Assembly: GCA_963739375.1 (NCBI GenBank)
Contig: CAVUAF010000003.1
Coordinates: 1-64,000, forward strand
Origin: CAVUAF01 sp963739375
GTDB taxonomy: Bacteria; Acidobacteriota; Terriglobia; Terriglobales; Acidobacteriaceae
Reading direction: 5' to 3'
DNA length: 64,000 bases
Shown here: positions 61,984-64,000 of the stretch, piece by piece
Position numbering within the stretch: position 1 is the first letter of the stretch
Layout: each line of letters begins with the position of its first letter
The notes under the pieces: generated by a model
Told to the model about the DNA's origin: nothing
Database searches by the model: none
Seen by the model: the letters and a program-made list of their open reading frames with translations, nothing else
Made by a program: the position numbers and the translations under genes

Positions 61984-63919
61984 TTAGACGCGCGGCGCTG
62001 CGATCGCGCGCAGGCAGCCGCTCAAATCATGCAACGCCGATTGGACCGCTGCAACGTCGCGTTCTTTCGCCGCCTGCTCCAGCCGCGCGCCGACTTCGGT
62101 AATCTCGGGCAGTCCATAGGACGTCCCCGTGCCTTTCAGGTTGTGGCCGATGGAGCGGATGACCTCGAAATCACCGCGCCCCAGCGCGGCCGCAATGGCC
62201 ACGGGATGGCGCCGGATGTTGCCCACGTACCTCGCGCCTAGCTCCGCCATGTCGACGTCGGCGACCGGCGCCGCTGGCGCCACCGGCCGGGCGGGTCCCG
62301 GTTCGTCCGCCGGGACGCGCACGTGCCGCAGGATAGCCTCTACCAGGGCGGTCTTGCGAATGGGCTTGGCCAGGTGCGCGTCGAAGCCGGCAGCATGGCT
62401 CTTGTCAATCGCCTCGCGAAAGGCGTCGGCGGTGAGTGCCAGGATCGGCAAGCGTGCCCGCCCGCGCACCTGCTCGCCTTCGCGGAAGTGTGCCGTCGCG
62501 GTATAGCCGTCCATCTCCGGCATGTGAACGTCCATAAGCACGAGATCGTAGGCGGTGTTGCGCAGGCGGTCCAGGGCGACCGCCCCATTCACTGCGAAGT
62601 CGAGCGACCAGGGGAAATCCTTGAGATACGCGCGGATGAGGAAGCGATTGTCTTCGGAATCGTCAGCCACGAGGATGCGGAGCGGGCGGGCGGATGCAGC
62701 GCTGGCCGCCACCGGCGACTCAGCGGCCGCGGCCTGCCCCGGCTCCGCCACTCCGAATTGCGCGGTGAAGTGGAACTGGCTGCCGGCGTCGACTTCGCTC
62801 TCGACCCAGATGCGTCCGCCCATCGCCTCGACCAGGCGCTTGGTGATGGCCAGGCCGAGGCCGGTGCCGCCGTACTTGCGCGTGGTGGACGAATCGGCTT
62901 GCGCGAAACGTTCGAATACCTGGTCAAGCTTGTCCGGCGCAATGCCGATGCCGGTATCCGCCACCGTGAACTGGAGCGCGTTCTCCCCGGCGCTCTCCGG
63001 AGCCCGCGCCACGCTCACCGTCAGCCGCCCTTTTTCGGTGAACTTCAACGCGTTGCCGAGCAGGTTGACGATGATCTGCCGCAGGCGCGTGGGATCGCCG
63101 TGCACCCAGCGGGGCATGTCTGGCGCGGTCTGCACGGCGACGTCCAGGCCCTTGCCCGCGGCCTTGGGGCGGACCAGTTCCGCGGCGCGTTCCACCACGT
63201 CCGCCAGGTCAAAATCGACCGCTTCCAGGGTCAACTGCCCCGCTTCCACCTTCGACAGGTCGAGAATGTCGTTGATCAGGTTCAGCAGGCTGCTGCCGGC
63301 GCGCTGGAACACCTCGACGTACTTGCGTTGCTCGGCAGCCAGCGGCGTCTCCGCCAGCAGGTCGGCCATACCCAGGATGGCGTTCAGCGGGGTGCGAATC
63401 TCGTGGCTCATCATGGCGAGAAACTCGCTTTTCGCCTGCGTGGCCGCCTGCACTTCGCGATTCAGGCGGGCGATGGTGTCGTTCTGGAGCGCCGTGTCAT
63501 GGGCGTACTGCAGCACCAGTTGGTGCTCGCGGTAGAGCGTGTCTGCCAGCTGGGTGACGAGGAACTGCTGCCCCGCGGCATGGAAAGCGCAGGCTTGCAG
63601 GTGGACTGGCGTGCCGTCGGGCTGGTCGTCCGTCCATAGGTCGGAGCAGGCAACCGCGCCCACTTCGCCGGCCCACGCGATCTCGGCGTCGGCCAGGAAA
63701 ACCTCGAGGCAGGGGAAAGCGCTCGGTGAGTGCAAAGGCGGCGCCCCGGCAGGCCTCCGGCGCCAGCCGCTCGAGCCAGGGCGGCGCGCTCCCCAGCAGC
63801 CGGAACTCGCCCTCGGCATGGATCCACACCGCCGCGCCCAGTGCGCCCAGCACCGTCGCCAGCAGCGCCTCGCGTTCGCTGGCGCTATCCGGTAAGGCGG
63901 GCTGAGGTTGCGGATTCAT
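61984..63919 (-). CDS. Hybrid sensor histidine kinase with HPt domain, one frameshift
   Basis: About 645 residues once a single extra C in a CCCC run near 63710 is discounted. The N-terminal sensor part (MNPQPQPALPDSASEREALL, then VFLADAEIAWAGEVGAVACS) has no obvious membrane helix. HisKA follows (EFLAMMSHEIRTPLNAILGM, about residue 170) and then the ATPase domain (NLLGNALKFTEKGRL, DTGIGIAPDKLDQVFERFAQ, GTGLGLAITKRLVEAMGG). A receiver domain (ILVADDSEDNRFL, LVLMDVHMPEMDG, AHLAKPIRKTALVEAI) and an HPt domain (IRSIGHNLKGTGTSYGLPEI) complete it. All phosphorelay residues are present. It overlaps the GTPase gene by 35 bases. Confidence 0.88.
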
Positions 63920-64000
63920 TCACGTCTTTCAGCATGGCGGCGGCGAGCCGCTGGAAGAATTCCTCCACCCGGTCCCCGGTTTTAGCGCTGGCCACCAGCC
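63885..64000 (-). CDS. Small GTPase-like protein, C-terminal end
   Basis: Only the last 37 or so residues are in the window: LVASAKTGDRVEEFFQRLAA followed by AMLKDVNESATSARLTG. The SAKTGDxVEEFFxxLA pattern is the G5 motif and last helix of Ras-like GTPases. It overlaps the kinase start by 35 bases, so it is the upstream gene of the signalling operon. The family within the GTPases (for example MglA-like or Rab-like) cannot be decided from this piece. Confidence 0.6.
   Translation of the reverse strand, partial: LVASAKTGDRVEEFFQRLAAAMLKDVNESATSARLTG

Noticed and set aside
1..64000. CRISPR arrays, IS elements, transposases, restriction systems, toxin-antitoxin pairs
   Set aside because: None was found: no spaced direct repeat series, no DDE or HUH transposase motifs, no inverted-repeat-bounded insertion and no known defence domains were seen on either strand.

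Overview
The window is a high-GC, gene-dense bacterial chromosome segment that most resembles Acidobacteriota. The signs are two very long Oar-type TonB-dependent receptors with an N-terminal carboxypeptidase-regulatory-like domain, many Tat-type signal peptides on glycosidases, an M13 metallopeptidase, a DUF5666 protein and a Spy-like protein. This placement is inferred from gene content; no rRNA is present.

Layout. Bases 1-8.6 kb are ordinary chromosome: the end of a family 3 glycosidase, a Spy-like periplasmic protein, a polysaccharide-deacetylase-like protein, DinB, an aminotransferase, tRNA-Leu(GAG), secG, a glyoxalase-II-like hydrolase, two unknown proteins and an M13 peptidase. tRNA-Gln(CTG) lies at 8691-8764. 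Its last 30 bases are repeated exactly, in the same orientation, at 55894-55923. Everything between (about 47 kb) therefore has the geometry of an element inserted at the 3' end of a tRNA gene, although no integrase is visible. A third, degenerate copy of the same end at about 45152-45173 falls exactly between the carbohydrate genes and the kdp genes, as if two elements had accreted in tandem.

The carbohydrate part (8.8-44.9 kb) is built round L-fucose. A 13-gene minus-strand cluster (26768 down to 8829) encodes a TonB receptor, UxaA-family dehydratase, two short-chain dehydrogenases, an L-fuconolactonase-like amidohydrolase, FucP permease, a RhaM/FucU-like mutarotase, alpha-L-fucosidase, a cupin, a fumarylacetoacetase-family hydrolase, LutC, a LutB-CCG fusion and a DUF4861-GH88 fusion. 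Together they can take L-fucose through fuconolactone, fuconate, 2-keto-3-deoxyfuconate and the diketo acid to pyruvate plus L-lactate, and then oxidise the lactate. Divergent from it are an IclR regulator and a GH36-like enzyme. A sodium:solute symporter, a GH105-DUF4861 fusion, a GH36 alpha-galactosidase, GH97, GH3, a GH101/GH129-like protein and an alginate-lyase-family protein follow. A 17-base motif ending in TGAAAC occurs as pairs in three of the promoter regions and probably marks the IclR regulon.

The potassium part (45.3-55.8 kb) is a complete kdp locus: KdpD split into two divergent genes, KdpE, a beta-barrel protein, three very small membrane proteins (one is KdpF), KdpA, KdpB and KdpC, with a KdpE-box-like sequence upstream. 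Beyond the repeat lie a second TonB receptor with glycine-rich tracts, a DUF5666 lipoprotein and a signalling group (metallo-beta-lactamase-receiver fusion, hybrid histidine kinase with HPt, and the end of a small GTPase).

Five genes carry frameshifts (symporter, GH3, alginate-lyase-like, kdpB, histidine kinase). Most look like single-base indels in otherwise well conserved proteins, many in runs of G or C, so assembly error is a serious alternative to gene decay.
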